From Molossus alvarezi (lineage: Eukaryota; Chordata; Mammalia; Chiroptera; Molossidae), in contig CM073889.1 of the NCBI GenBank assembly GCA_037176705.1, forward strand, positions 53,189,596 to 53,253,595: a stretch of 64,000 nucleotides of DNA. The letters run 5' to 3'. Positions 38,688-52,217 of the stretch are shown here, in pieces. How positions within the stretch are numbered: position 1 is the first letter of the stretch; each line of letters begins with the position of its first letter. The notes under the pieces were generated by a model. The model was not told where the DNA came from and did not search any database. It saw only the letters and a list, made by a program, of their open reading frames with translations. Made by a program: the position numbers and the translations under genes.

Positions 38688-40616
38688 AGTGATGTAGTTT
38701 AAACATTTGATGTGTACATCCAAGGAGAAATACATGAATGTGAAGACACTGACAATACCATGGGTGTTTCACATTGCATTTCTCTGTGAGTTAGAACAAG
38801 AGGAGGGTTCTGGAGAAAAGGCACTTGTACAGTTGTCCTGGGTATCAATTTCAATTAGCTACCCACAAATTACGCCCGGTTTGCGCGGCATAGTTTGCAT
38901 TGGCGAGTTATCCACTGTTGCATGTAAATGCAGCTGACTGCCTTCTTTCCTATACGACAAGAAAGACAATTTGTACGAGAAGAAGAGGTAACTTTCCAAC
39001 ATACTATTTTTCTTCCTTGGATATGAGTTGTTTGCCTGGAAGAGTCTACAAAGCATCTCGATACCAAATACAGGCTGCGCTGCAGAAATGAAACATTTTG
39101 GTTAGAGCAGTGTTCAGGTCGTGGAAATCTATACCCTATTCAGTTCTACACACATTCTCTCCATGCGTTACCAAATGAATCAGAGTCATGCCATGGATCC
39201 ACGATACATTTCACTGTTTGTGCCGATTTCCACATTAACATAAGGTGTAGATACCTGTTTTCTGCAGAGAATTGAATGTAAACCCTTGTCCTCAGTGTGA
39301 AATGCTGGAATTATCCCGTGGAAATGAATGATAACTCCCGAACTTATGCTTAAAATACCCTGTGACAGATTCAACCTATTTCTTGATATCTGACAGAATC
39401 ATCTCCATTATAACAAGGATTCCAAAGAGTTTCAGGCCTTTGAATAATGGTCCTGGATTCACATGTTTCAAGAGTATTTCCCAGAAGAACCTATGAAAAT
39501 ACAGTGGATAATCAAAGGTGTGCATCACTGGTGTTCTTTCTCTGCAGAATTATATAATTACATTCAGTTCAAGAGCAGCATGGAAACCTCAATATGGTGT
39601 AGTGGCAATTGGACTGTTCAGTGGCTCTCTGTCCTAAAAACAGTGTTCCCATTGACTAACTTCTTCACATACTGTCTAAATATGGTGAAGAAGATTCTTG
39701 GGCTATACCCACTTCACAAAACATGGAACCAACACTGGTGTTCTGTTCTGCAGATTATGTGTTAGAACAGTTGAGGAAAGTATTGATTCAAGGTAATGTG
39801 GCAACCTAACGTTTGCCTATGCCCTTAGACATACTTCTCACCAGAGATCGTTTCTAGGAGCGGTTATACACACCAAACCGATTCCAAACGAACTGTGTTA
39901 GAACTGTGTTCAGTTGAGGAAACTCACTTCCATGAAGCCTAGAGAGTGAGGCTTCTCCAACCATAAGCTGTTTTAGTTAAGTACCTAAGAAATGTCTGTT
40001 TGTTAAGGTGTAATCACACCAAAACCTAGCAGTGCACGTTTCTTTCTCTTGTTCCCTACACACAATTACAAGAGTTGCTGGTGCAGTCTCAGATGTCCTG
40101 AATTATGGGCAAAACTCTGTGAGAGCCAGGGGCAACATTCATTGGTGGCATGTTTAAACTTGGGAAATTGAGTACCTTTGCAAGGAAAGTGTGTAGATAC
40201 ATGTTCTAGTAGGAAACTGATGGAATGATTGAATATTTCCATTTTGGGTCAGGAAATGCACAGATCTTGGCAAGATACATGTGAAACACTTGAATATAGA
40301 CACTCTCCTCGTGGTGTGGAGAGATCCAGTCTTCTCCTGGAAAGAACAACTAGGACAGGGCACACTGATGTGTAGAATCAAAAGTTATCCCCTTTTGTGT
40401 TCTGTGTTGGTAATGGTTTCCAAGATTGCATAGTTTTCAACAACATTTCTCAAGGCGATACTTGGAATAAGTATGGTTTCTTCTGTAGCAGTTTGTTTCG
40501 CCTAATTCTTAGAACAGTGAACCAACCTAGGGTCTAGAATGAAATAATGGAAAGATTGATAACTACTGGTGTTACACATGTGCCATTCTTGAAACAAAGC
40601 AACTGAACACATCTAA
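38688..40616 (+). repeat. Monomer 21, type B (1929 bp)
   Basis: ACGCCC, GGCGAG, ACTATTTTTC, AGCGGTTAT, 3 bp and 4 bp deletions, CACCAAAACC, AGAGTTGCTGG, AAGATACATG. It matches M33 at all these sites and is related to M18. Confidence 0.98.
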
Positions 40617-42551
40617 AGTGATGTAGTTTAAACATTTGATGTGTACATCCGAGGAGAAATACATGAATGTGAAGACACTGACAATACCATGGGTGTTTCA
40701 CATTGCATTTCTCTGTGAGTTAGAACAAGAGGAGGGTTCTGGACAAAAGGCACTTGTACTGTTGTCCTGGGTATCAATTTCAATTAGCTACCCACAAATT
40801 ATGCCCGGGTTGCGCGGCATAGTTTGCATTGGAGAGTTATCCAGTGTTGCATGTAAATGCAGCTGACTGCCTTCTTTCCTATACGACAAGAAAGACAATT
40901 TGTACGAGAAGAAGAGGTAACTTTTCAACATACTACTTTTCTTCCTTGGATATGAGTTGTTTGCCTGGAAGAGTCTACAAAGCATCTCGATAGCAAATAC
41001 AGGCTGCGCTGCAGAAATGAAACATTTTGGTTAGAGCAGTGTTCAGGTCGTGGAAATCTATACCCTATTCAGTTCTACACACATTCTCTCCATGCGTTAC
41101 CAAATGAATCAGAGTCATGCCATGGATCCACGATACATTTCACTGTTTGTGCCGATTTCCACATTAACATAAGGTGTAGATACCTGTTTTCTGCAGAGAA
41201 TTGAATGTAAACCCTTGTCCTCAGTGTGAAATGCTGGAATTATCCCGTGGAAATGAATGATAACTCCCGAACTTATGCTTAAAATACCCTGTGACAGATT
41301 CAACCTATTTCTTGATATCTGACAGAATCATCTCCATTATAACAAGGATTCCAAAGAGTTTCAGGCCTTTGAATAATGGTCCTGGATTCACATGTTTCAA
41401 GAGTATTTCCCAGAAGAACCTATGAAAATACAGTGGATAATCAAAGGTGTGCATCACTGCTGTTCTTTCTCTGCAGAATTATATAATTACATTCAGTTCA
41501 AGAGCACCATGGAAACCTCAATATGGTGTAGTGGCAATTGGACTGTTCAGTGGCTCTCTGTCCTAAAAACAGTGTTCCCATTGACTAACTTCTTCACATA
41601 CTGTCTAAATATGGTGAAGAAGATTCTTGGGCTATACCCACTTCACAAAACATGGAACCAACACTGGTGTTCTGTTCTGCAGATTATGTGTTAGAACAGT
41701 TGAGGAAAGTATAGATTCAAGGTAATTTGGCAACATAACGTTTGCCTATGCCCTTAGACATACTTCTCACCAGAGATCGTTTCTAGGAGCGTTTATACAC
41801 ACCAAACCGATTCCAAACGAACTGTGTTAGAACTCTGCAGTTCAGTTGAGGAAACTCACTTCCATGAAGCCTAGAGAGTGAGGCTTCTCCAACCATAAGC
41901 TGTTTTGGTTAAGTACCTAAGAAATGTCTGTTTGTTAAGGTGTAATCACACGAAAACCTAGCAGTGCACGTTTCTTTCTCTTGTTCCCTACACACAATTA
42001 CAAGACTTGCTGGTGCAGTCTCAGATATCCTGAATTATGGGCAAAACTCTGTGAGAGCCAGGGGCAACATTCATTGGTGGCATGTTTAAACTTGGGAAAT
42101 TGAGTACCTTTGCAAGGAAAGTGTGTAGATACATGTTCTAGTAGGAAACTGATGGAATGATTGAATATTTCCATTTTGGGTCAGGAAATGCACAGATCTT
42201 GGCAAGAGTCATGTGAAACACTTGAATATAGACACTCTCCTCGTGGTGTGGAGAGATCCAGTCTTCTCCTGGAAAGAACAACTAGGACAGGGCACACTGA
42301 TGTGTAGAATCAAAAGTTATCCCCTTTTGTGTTCTGTGCTGGTAATGGTTTCCAAGATTGCACAGTTTTCTACAACATTTCTCAAGGCGATACTTGGAAT
42401 AAGTATGGTTTCTTCTGTAGCAGTTTGTTTCGCCTAATTCTTAGTCAGAACAGTGAACCAACCTAGGGACTAGAATGAAATAATGGAAAGATTGATAACT
42501 ACTGGTGTTACACATGTGCCATTCTTGAAAAAAGCAACTGAACACATCTAA
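40617..42551 (+). repeat. Monomer 22, type A (1935 bp)
   Basis: Reference type A copy: CCGAGG, GACAAAAG, TACTGTTG, GGGTTG, GATAGC, ACTGCTGTTC, AGCACCATGG, GTATAGATTC, AATTTGGCAACATAACG, GGGACTAG, tail GAAAAAAGCAAC. Confidence 0.98.
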
Positions 42552-44486
42552 AGTGATGTAGTTTAAACATTTGATGTGTACATCCAAGGAGAAATACATG
42601 AATGTGAAGACACTGACAATACCATGGGTGTTTCACATTGCATTTCTCTGTGAGTTAGAACAAGAGGAGGGTTCTGGAGAAAAGGCACTTGTACAGTTGT
42701 CCTGGGTATCAATTTCAATTAGCTACCCACAAATTACGCCCGGTTTGCGCGGCATAGTTTGCATTGGCGAGTTATCCACTGTTGCATGTAAATGCAGCTG
42801 ACTGCCTTCTTTCCTATACGACAAGAAAGACAATTTGTACGAGAAGAAGAGGTAACTTTCCAACATACTACTTTTCTTCCTTGGATATGAGTTGTTTGCC
42901 TGGAAGAGTCTACAAAGCATCTTGATACCAAATACAGGCTGCGCTGCAGAAATGAAACATTTTGGTTAGAGCAGTGTTCAGGTCGTGGAAATCTATACCC
43001 TATTCAGTTCTACACACATTCTCTCCATGCGTTACCAAATGAATCAGAGTCATGCCATGGATCCACGATACATTTCACTGTTTGTGCCGATTTCCACATT
43101 AACATAAGGTGTAGATACCTGTTTTCTGCAGAGAATTGAATGTAAACCCTTGTCCTCAGTGTGAAATGCTGGAATTATCCCGTGGAAATGAATGATAACT
43201 CCCGAACTTATGCTTAAAATACCCTGTGACAGATTCAACCTATTTCTTGATATCTGACAGAATCATCTCCATTATAACAAGGATTCCAAAGAGTTTCAGG
43301 CCTTTGAATAATGGTCCTGGATTCACATGTTTCAAGAGTATTTCCCAGAAGAACCTATGAAAATACAGTGGATAATCAAAGGTGTGCATCACTGGTGTTC
43401 TTTCTCTGCAGAATTATATAATTACATTCAGTTCAAGAGCAGCATGGAAACCTCAATATGGTGTAGTGGCAATTGGACTGTTCAGTGGCTCTCTGTCCTA
43501 AAAACAGTGTTCCCATTGACTAACTTCTTCACATACTGTCTAAATATGGTGAAGAAGATTCTTGGGCTATACCCACTTCACAAAACATGGAACCAACACT
43601 GGTGTTCTGTTCTGCAGATTATGTGTTAGAACAGTTGAGGAAAGTATTGATTCAAGGTAATGTGGCAACCTAACGTTTGCCTATGCCCTTAGACATACTT
43701 CTCACCAGAGATCGTTTCTAGGAGCGTTTATACACACCAAACCGATTCCAAACGAACTGTGTTAGAACTCTGCAGTTCAGTTGAGGAAACTCACTTCCAT
43801 GAAGCCTAGAGAGTGAGGCTTCTCCAACCATAAGCTGTTTTAGTTAAGTACCTAAGAAATGTCTGTTTGTTAAGGTGTAATCACACGAAAACCTAGCAGT
43901 GCACGTTTCTTTCTCTTGTTCCCTACACACAATTACAAGACTTGCTGGTGCAGTCTCAGATGTCCTGAATCATGGGCAAAACTCTGTGAGAGCCAGGGGC
44001 AACATTCATTGGTGGCATGTTTAAACTTGGGAAATTGAGTACCTTTGCAAGGAAAGTGTGTAGATACATGTTCTAGTAGGAAACTGATGGAATGATTGAA
44101 TATTTCCATTTTGGGTCAGGAAATGCACAGATCTTGGCAAGAGTCATGTGAAACACTTGAATATAGACACTCTCCTCGTGGTGTGGAGAGATCCAGTCTT
44201 CTCCTGGAAAGAACAACTAGGACAGGGCACACTGATGTGTAGAATCAAAAGTTATCCCCTTTTGTGTTCTGTGCTGGTAATGGTTTCCAAGATTGCACAG
44301 TTTTCTACAACATTTCTCAAGGCGATACTTGGAATAAGTATGGTTTCTTCTGTAGCAGTTTGTTTCGCCTAATTCTTAGTCAGAACAGTGAACCAACCTA
44401 GGGACTAGAATGAAATAATGGAAAGATTGATAACTACTGGTGTTACACATGTGCCATTCTTGAAAAAAGCAACTGAACACATCTAA
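42552..44486 (+). repeat. Monomer 23, B body with A tail (1935 bp)
   Basis: Body type B (ACGCCC, GGCGAG, TTGATA, TTTAGTTAAG, GATGTCC, GAATCATGGG to about 43,975). From about 44,272 it has a type A tail (TGCTGG, CACAGTTTTCTAC, GGGACTAG, GCAACTG). A crossover is inferred between those points. Confidence 0.98.
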
Positions 44487-46418
44487 AGTGATGTAGTTTA
44501 AACATTTGATGTGTACATCCAAGGAGAAATACATGAATGTGAAGACACTGACAATACCATGGGTGTTTCACATTGCATTTCTCTGTGAGTTAGAACAAGA
44601 GGAGGGTTCTGGAGAAAAGGCACTTGTACAGTTGTCCTGGGTATCAATTTCAATTAGCTACCCACAAATTACGCCCGGTTTGCGCGGCATAGTTTGCATT
44701 GGCGAGTTATCCACTGTTGCATGTAAATGCAGCTGACTGCCTTCTTTCCTATACGACAAGAAAGACAATTTGTACGAGAAGAAGAGGTAACTTTCCAACA
44801 TACTACTTTTCTTCCTTGGATATGAGTTGTTTGCCTGGAAGAGTCTACAAAGCATCTTGATACCAAATACAGGCTGCGCTGCAGAAATGAAACATTTTGG
44901 TTAGAGCAGTGTTCAGGTCGTGGAAATCTATACCCTATTCAGTTCTACACACATTCTCTCCATGCGTTACCAAATGAATCAGAGTCATGCCATGGATCCA
45001 CGATACATTTCACTGTTTGTGCCGATTTCCACATTAACATAAGGTGTAGATACCTGTTTTCTGCAGAGAATTGAATGTAAACCCTTGTCCTCAGTGTGAA
45101 ATGCTGGAATTATCCCGTGGAAATGAATGATAACTCCCGAACTTATGCTTAAAATACCCTGTGACAGATTCAACCTATTTCTTGATATCTGACAGAATCA
45201 TCTCCATTATAACAAGGATTCCAAAGAGTTTCAGGCCTTTGAATAATGGTCCTGGATTCACATGTTTCAAGAGTATTTCCCAGAAGAACCTATGAAAATA
45301 CAGTGGATAATCAAAGGTGTGCATCACTGGTGTTCTTTCTCTGCAGAATTATATAATTACATTCAGTTCAAGAGCAGCATGGAAACCTCAATATGGTGTA
45401 GTGGCAATTGGACTGTTCAGTGGCTCTCTGTCCTAAAAACAGTGTTCCCATTGACTAACTTCTTCACATACTGTCTAAATATGGTGAAGAAGATTCTTGG
45501 GCTATACCCACTTCACAAAACATGGAACCAACACTGGTGTTCTGTTCTGCAGATTATGTGTTAGAACAGTTGAGGAAAGTATTGATTCAAGGTAATGTGG
45601 CAACCTAACGTTTGCCTATGCCCTTAGACATACTTCTCACCAGAGATCGTTTCTAGGAGCGTTTATACACACCAAACCGATTCCAAACGAACTGTGTTAG
45701 AACTCTGCAGTTCAGTTGAGGAAACTCACTTCCATGAAGCCTAGAGAGTGAGGCTTCTCCAACCATAAGCTGTTTTAGTTAAGTACCTAAGAAATGTCTG
45801 TTTGTTAAGGTGTAATCACACGAAAACCTAGCAGTGCACGTTTCTTTCTCTTGTTCCCTACACACAATTACAAGACTTGCTGGTGCAGTCTCAGATGTCC
45901 TGAATCATGGGCAAAACTCTGTGAGAGCCAGGGGCAACATTCATTGGTGGCATGTTTAAACTTGGGAAATTGAGTACCTTTGCAAGGAAAGTGTGTAGAT
46001 ACATGTTCTAGTAGGAAACTGATGGAATGATTGAATATTTCCATTTTGGGTCAGGAAATGCACAGATCTTGGCAAGAGTCATGTGAAACACTTGAATATA
46101 GACACTCTCCTCGTGGTGTGGAGAGATCCAGTCTTCTCCTGGAAAGAACAACTAGGACAGGGCACACTGATGTGTAGAATCAAAAGTTATCCCCTTTTGT
46201 GTTCTGTGTTGGTAATGGTTTCCAAGATTGCATAGTTTTCAACAACATTTCTCAAGGCGATACTTGGAATAAGTATGGTTTCTTCTGTAGCAGTTTGTTT
46301 CGCCTAATTCTTAGAACAGTGAACCAACCTAGGGTCTAGAATGAAATAATGGAAAGATTGATAACTACTGGTGTTACACATGTGCCATTCTTGAAACAAA
46401 GCAACTGAACACATCTAA
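44487..46418 (+). repeat. Monomer 24, type B (1932 bp)
   Basis: Type B body and tail: GAATCATGGG, TGTTGG, GCATAGTTTTCAAC, 4 bp deletion, GAAACAAAGCAAC. Same type as M26 and M30. Confidence 0.98.
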
Positions 46419-48353
46419 AGTGATGTAGTTTAAACATTTGATGTGTACATCCGAGGAGAAATACATGAATGTGAAGACACTGACAATACCATGGGTGTTT
46501 CACATTGCATTTCTCTGTGAGTTAGAACAAGAGGAGGGTTCTGGACAAAAGGCACTTGTACTGTTGTCCTGGGTATCAATTTCAATTAGCTACCCACAAA
46601 TTATGCCCGGGTTGCGCGGCATAGTTTGCATTGGAGAGTTATCCAGTGTTGCATGTAAATGCAGCTGACTGCCTTCTTTCCTATACGACAAGAAAGACAA
46701 TTTGTACGAGAAGAAGAGGTAACTTTTCAACATACTACTTTTCTTCCTTGGATATGAGTTGTTTGCCTGGAAGAGTCTACAAAGCATCTCGATAGCAAAT
46801 ACAGGCTGCGCTGCAGAAATGAAACATTTTGGTTAGAGCAGTGTTCAGGTCGTGGAAATCTATACCCTATTCAGTTCTACACACATTCTCTCCATGCGTT
46901 ACCAAATGAATCAGAGTCATGCCATGGATCCACGATACATTTCACTGTTTGTGCCGATTTCCACATTAACATAAGGTGTAGATACCTGTTTTCTGCAGAG
47001 AATTGAATGTAAACCCTTGTCCTCAGTGTGAAATGCTGGAATTATCCCGTGGAAATGAATGATAACTCCCGAACTTATGCTTAAAATACCCTGTGACAGA
47101 TTCAACCTATTTCTTGATATCTGACAGAATCATCTCCATTATAACAAGGATTCCAAAGAGTTTCAGGCCTTTGAATAATGGTCCTGGATTCACATGTTTC
47201 AAGAGTATTTCCCAGAAGAACCTATGAAAATACAGTGGATAATCAAAGGTGTGCATCACTGCTGTTCTTTCTCTGCAGAATTATATAATTACATTCAGTT
47301 CAAGAGCACCATGGAAACCTCAATATGGTGTAGTGGCAATTGGACTGTTCAGTGGCTCTCTGTCCTAAAAACAGTGTTCCCATTGACTAACTTCTTCACA
47401 TACTGTCTAAATATGGTGAAGAAGATTCTTGGGCTATACCCACTTCACAAAACATGGAACCAACACTGGTGTTCTGTTCTGCAGATTATGTGTTAGAACA
47501 GTTGAGGAAAGTATAGATTCAAGGTAATTTGGCAACATAACGTTTGCCTATGCCCTTAGACATACTTCTCACCAGAGATCGTTTCTAGGAGCGTTTATAC
47601 ACACCAAACCGATTCCAAACGAACTGTGTTAGAACTCTGCAGTTCAGTTGAGGAAACTCACTTCCATGAAGCCTAGAGAGTGAGGCTTCTCCAACCATAA
47701 GCTGTTTTGGTTAAGTACCTAAGAAATGTCTGTTTGTTAAGGTGTAATCACACGAAAACCTAGCAGTGCACGTTTCTTTCTCTTGTTCCCTACACACAAT
47801 TACAAGACTTGCTGGTGCAGTCTCAGATATCCTGAATTATGGGCAAAACTCTGTGAGAGCCAGGGGCAACATTCATTGGTGGCATGTTTAAACTTGGGAA
47901 ATTGAGTACCTTTGCAAGGAAAGTGTGTAGATACATGTTCTAGTAGGAAACTGATGGAATGATTGAATATTTCCATTTTGGGTCAGGAAATGCACAGATC
48001 TTGGCAAGAGTCATGTGAAACACTTGAATATAGACACTCTCCTCGTGGTGTGGAGAGATCCAGTCTTCTCCTGGAAAGAACAACTAGGACAGGGCACACT
48101 GATGTGTAGAATCAAAAGTTATCCCCTTTTGTGTTCTGTGCTGGTAATGGTTTCCAAGATTGCACAGTTTTCTACAACATTTCTCAAGGCGATACTTGGA
48201 ATAAGTATGGTTTCTTCTGTAGCAGTTTGTTTCGCCTAATTCTTAGTCAGAACAGTGAACCAACCTAGGGACTAGAATGAAATAATGGAAAGATTGATAA
48301 CTACTGGTGTTACACATGTGCCATTCTTGAAAAAAGCAACTGAACACATCTAA
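46419..48353 (+). repeat. Monomer 25, type A (1935 bp)
   Basis: All type A markers as in M22. No difference from M22 noted. Confidence 0.98.
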
Positions 48354-50285
48354 AGTGATGTAGTTTAAACATTTGATGTGTACATCCAAGGAGAAATACA
48401 TGAATGTGAAGACACTGACAATACCATGGGTGTTTCACATTGCATTTCTCTGTGAGTTAGAACAAGAGGAGGGTTCTGGAGAAAAGGCACTTGTACAGTT
48501 GTCCTGGGTATCAATTTCAATTAGCTACCCACAAATTACGCCCGGTTTGCGCGGCATAGTTTGCATTGGCGAGTTATCCACTGTTGCATGTAAATGCAGC
48601 TGACTGCCTTCTTTCCTATACGACAAGAAAGACAATTTGTACGAGAAGAAGAGGTAACTTTCCAACATACTACTTTTCTTCCTTGGATATGAGTTGTTTG
48701 CCTGGAAGAGTCTACAAAGCATCTTGATACCAAATACAGGCTGCGCTGCAGAAATGAAACATTTTGGTTAGAGCAGTGTTCAGGTCGTGGAAATCTATAC
48801 CCTATTCAGTTCTACACACATTCTCTCCATGCGTTACCAAATGAATCAGAGTCATGCCATGGATCCACGATACATTTCACTGTTTGTGCCGATTTCCACA
48901 TTAACATAAGGTGTAGATACCTGTTTTCTGCAGAGAATTGAATGTAAACCCTTGTCCTCAGTGTGAAATGCTGGAATTATCCCGTGGAAATGAATGATAA
49001 CTCCCGAACTTATGCTTAAAATACCCTGTGACAGATTCAACCTATTTCTTGATATCTGACAGAATCATCTCCATTATAACAAGGATTCCAAAGAGTTTCA
49101 GGCCTTTGAATAATGGTCCTGGATTCACATGTTTCAAGAGTATTTCCCAGAAGAACCTATGAAAATACAGTGGATAATCAAAGGTGTGCATCACTGGTGT
49201 TCTTTCTCTGCAGAATTATATAATTACATTCAGTTCAAGAGCAGCATGGAAACCTCAATATGGTGTAGTGGCAATTGGACTGTTCAGTGGCTCTCTGTCC
49301 TAAAAACAGTGTTCCCATTGACTAACTTCTTCACATACTGTCTAAATATGGTGAAGAAGATTCTTGGGCTATACCCACTTCACAAAACATGGAACCAACA
49401 CTGGTGTTCTGTTCTGCAGATTATGTGTTAGAACAGTTGAGGAAAGTATTGATTCAAGGTAATGTGGCAACCTAACGTTTGCCTATGCCCTTAGACATAC
49501 TTCTCACCAGAGATCGTTTCTAGGAGCGTTTATACACACCAAACCGATTCCAAACGAACTGTGTTAGAACTCTGCAGTTCAGTTGAGGAAACTCACTTCC
49601 ATGAAGCCTAGAGAGTGAGGCTTCTCCAACCATAAGCTGTTTTAGTTAAGTACCTAAGAAATGTCTGTTTGTTAAGGTGTAATCACACGAAAACCTAGCA
49701 GTGCACGTTTCTTTCTCTTGTTCCCTACACACAATTACAAGACTTGCTGGTGCAGTCTCAGATGTCCTGAATCATGGGCAAAACTCTGTGAGAGCCAGGG
49801 GCAACATTCATTGGTGGCATGTTTAAACTTGGGAAATTGAGTACCTTTGCAAGGAAAGTGTGTAGATACATGTTCTAGTAGGAAACTGATGGAATGATTG
49901 AATATTTCCATTTTGGGTCAGGAAATGCACAGATCTTGGCAAGAGTCATGTGAAACACTTGAATATAGACACTCTCCTCGTGGTGTGGAGAGATCCAGTC
50001 TTCTCCTGGAAAGAACAACTAGGACAGGGCACACTGATGTGTAGAATCAAAAGTTATCCCCTTTTGTGTTCTGTGTTGGTAATGGTTTCCAAGATTGCAT
50101 AGTTTTCAACAACATTTCTCAAGGCGATACTTGGAATAAGTATGGTTTCTTCTGTAGCAGTTTGTTTCGCCTAATTCTTAGAACAGTGAACCAACCTAGG
50201 GTCTAGAATGAAATAATGGAAAGATTGATAACTACTGGTGTTACACATGTGCCATTCTTGAAACAAAGCAACTGAACACATCTAA
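48354..50285 (+). repeat. Monomer 26, type B (1932 bp)
   Basis: Type B markers with the 4 bp deletion and GAAACAAAGCAAC tail, as in M24. Confidence 0.98.
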
Positions 50286-52217
50286 AGTGATGTAGTTTAA
50301 ACATTTGATGTGTACATCCGAGGAGAAATACATGAATGTGAAGACACTGACAATACCATGGGTGTTTCACATTGCATTTCTCTGTGAGTTAGAACAAGAG
50401 GAGGGTTCTGGAGAAAAGGCACTTGTACAGTTGTCCTGGGTATCAATTTCAATTAGCTACCCACAAATTACGCCCGGTTTGCGCGGCATAGTTTGCATTG
50501 GAGAGTTATCCAGTGTTGCATGTAAATGCAGCTGACTGCCTTCTTTCCTATACGACAAGAAAGTCAATTTGTACGAGAAGAAGAGGTAACTTTCCAACAT
50601 ACTACTTTTCTTCCTTGGATATGAGTTGTTTGCCTGGAAGAGTCTACAAAGCATCTCGATACCAAATACAGGCTGCGCTGCAGAAATGAAACATTTTGGT
50701 TAGAGCAGTGTTCAGGTCGTGGAAATCTATACCCTATTCAGTTCTACACACATTCTCTCCATGCGTTACCAAATGAATCAGAGTCATGCCATGGATCCAC
50801 GATACATTTCACTGTTTGTGCCGATTTCCACATTAACATAAGGTGTAGATACCTGTTTTCTGCAGAGAATTGAATGTAAACCCTTGTCCTCAGTGTGAAA
50901 TGCTGGAATTATCCCGTGGAAATGAATGATAACTCCCGAACTTATGCTTAAAATACCCTGTGACAGATTCAACCTATTTCTTGATATCTGGCAGAATCAT
51001 CTCCATTATAACAAGGATTCCAAAGAGTTTCAGGCCTTTGAATAATGGTCCTGGATTCACATGTTTCAAGAGTATTTCCCAGAAGAACCTATGAAAATAC
51101 AGTGGATAATCAAAGGTGTGCATCACTGGTGTTCTTTCTCTGCAGAATTATATAATTACATTCAGTTCAAGAGCAGCATGGAAACCTCAATATGGTGTAG
51201 TGGCAATTGGACTGTTCAGTGGCTCTCTGTCCTAAAAACAGTGTTCCCATTGACTAACTTCTTCACATACTGTCTAAATATGGTGAAGAAGATTCTTGGG
51301 CTATACCCACTTCACAAAACATGGAACCAACACTGGTGTTCTGTTCTGCAGTTTATGTGTTAGAACAGTTGAGGAAAGTATTGATTCAAGGTAATGTGGC
51401 AACCTAACGTTTGCCTATGCCCTTAGACATACTTCTCACCAGAGATCGTTTCTAGGAGCGTTTATATACACCAAACCGATTCCAAACGAACTGTGTTAGA
51501 ACTGTGTTCAGTTGAGGAAACTCACTTCCATGAAGCCTAGAGAGTGAGGCTTCTCCAACCATAAGCTGTTTTGGTTAAGTACCTAAGAAATGTCTGTTTG
51601 TTAAGGTGTAATCACACGAAAACCTAGCAGTGCACGTTTCTTTCTCTTGTTCCCTACACACAATTACAAGACTTGCTGGTGCAGTCTCAGATATCCTGAA
51701 TTATGGGCAAAACTCTGTGAGAGCCAGGGGCAACATTCATTGGTGGCATGTTTAAACTTGGGAAATTGAGTACCTTTGCAAGGAAAGTGTGTAGATACAT
51801 GTTCTAGTAGGAAACTGATGGAATGATTGAATATTTCCATTTTGGGTCAGGAAATGCACAGATCTTGGCAAGAGTCATGTGAAACACTTGAATATAGACA
51901 CTCTCCTCGTGGTGTGGAGAGATCCAGTCTTCTCCTGGAAAGAACAACTAGGACAGGGCACACTGATGTGTAGAATCAAAAGTTATCCCCTTTTGTGTTC
52001 TGTGCTGGTAATGGTTTCCAAGATTGCACAGTTTTCTACAACATTTCTCAAGGCGATACTTGGAATAAGTATGGTTTCTTCTGTAGCAGTTTGTTTCGCC
52101 TAATTCTTAGTCAGAACAGTGAACCAACCTAGGGACTAGAATGAAATAATGGAAAGATTGATAACTACTGGTGTTACACATGTGCCATTCTTGAAAAAAG
52201 CAACTGAACACATCTAA
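50286..52217 (+). repeat. Monomer 27, A/B mosaic (1932 bp)
   Basis: Starts as A (CCGAGG), then B (GAGAAAAG, ACGCCC), then A-like (GGAGAG, CCAGTG), then B (CTTTCCAAC, ACTGGTG). The 3 bp deletion of the M18/M21 kind follows, then an A tail (GATATCC, GGGACTAG). Private AAGTCAATT near 50562, CTGGCAGAATC near 50988, GCAGTTTATG near 51349 and TTATATACACC near 51463. Confidence 0.98.

Larger units (their letters stand above)
35913..40796 (+). repeat. Shifted duplication R, copy 1 (late M19 to early M22)
   Basis: Identical at every variable site checked to 59117-64000 with a shift of 23,204 bp (12 monomers). Shared rare alleles include AACCTAACCTTTG, GAGAAATGAATG, TTGCTTGTGC, ACTATTTTTC and AAGATACATG. 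The start is approximate. The end is limited only by the window. Confidence 0.9.
31743..41400 (+). repeat. Two tandem copies of a three-monomer higher-order repeat (shift 5,800 bp)
   Basis: M17-M18-M19 and M20-M21-M22 start exactly 5,800 bp apart in all three positions. Shared order is AGTATCTCCC with CTCCAGGAAAG, then a 1929 bp B monomer with both deletions, then a type A head. About a dozen differences separate the copies, so this looks older than duplications L and R. The edges are estimates. Confidence 0.7.

Noticed and set aside
40154..40381. 75-codon minus-strand frame present only in M21 and M33
   Set aside because: It is present only because the GAGTCATG to GATACATG change removes a stop there. 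The two copies are the same duplicated monomer. No protein features.
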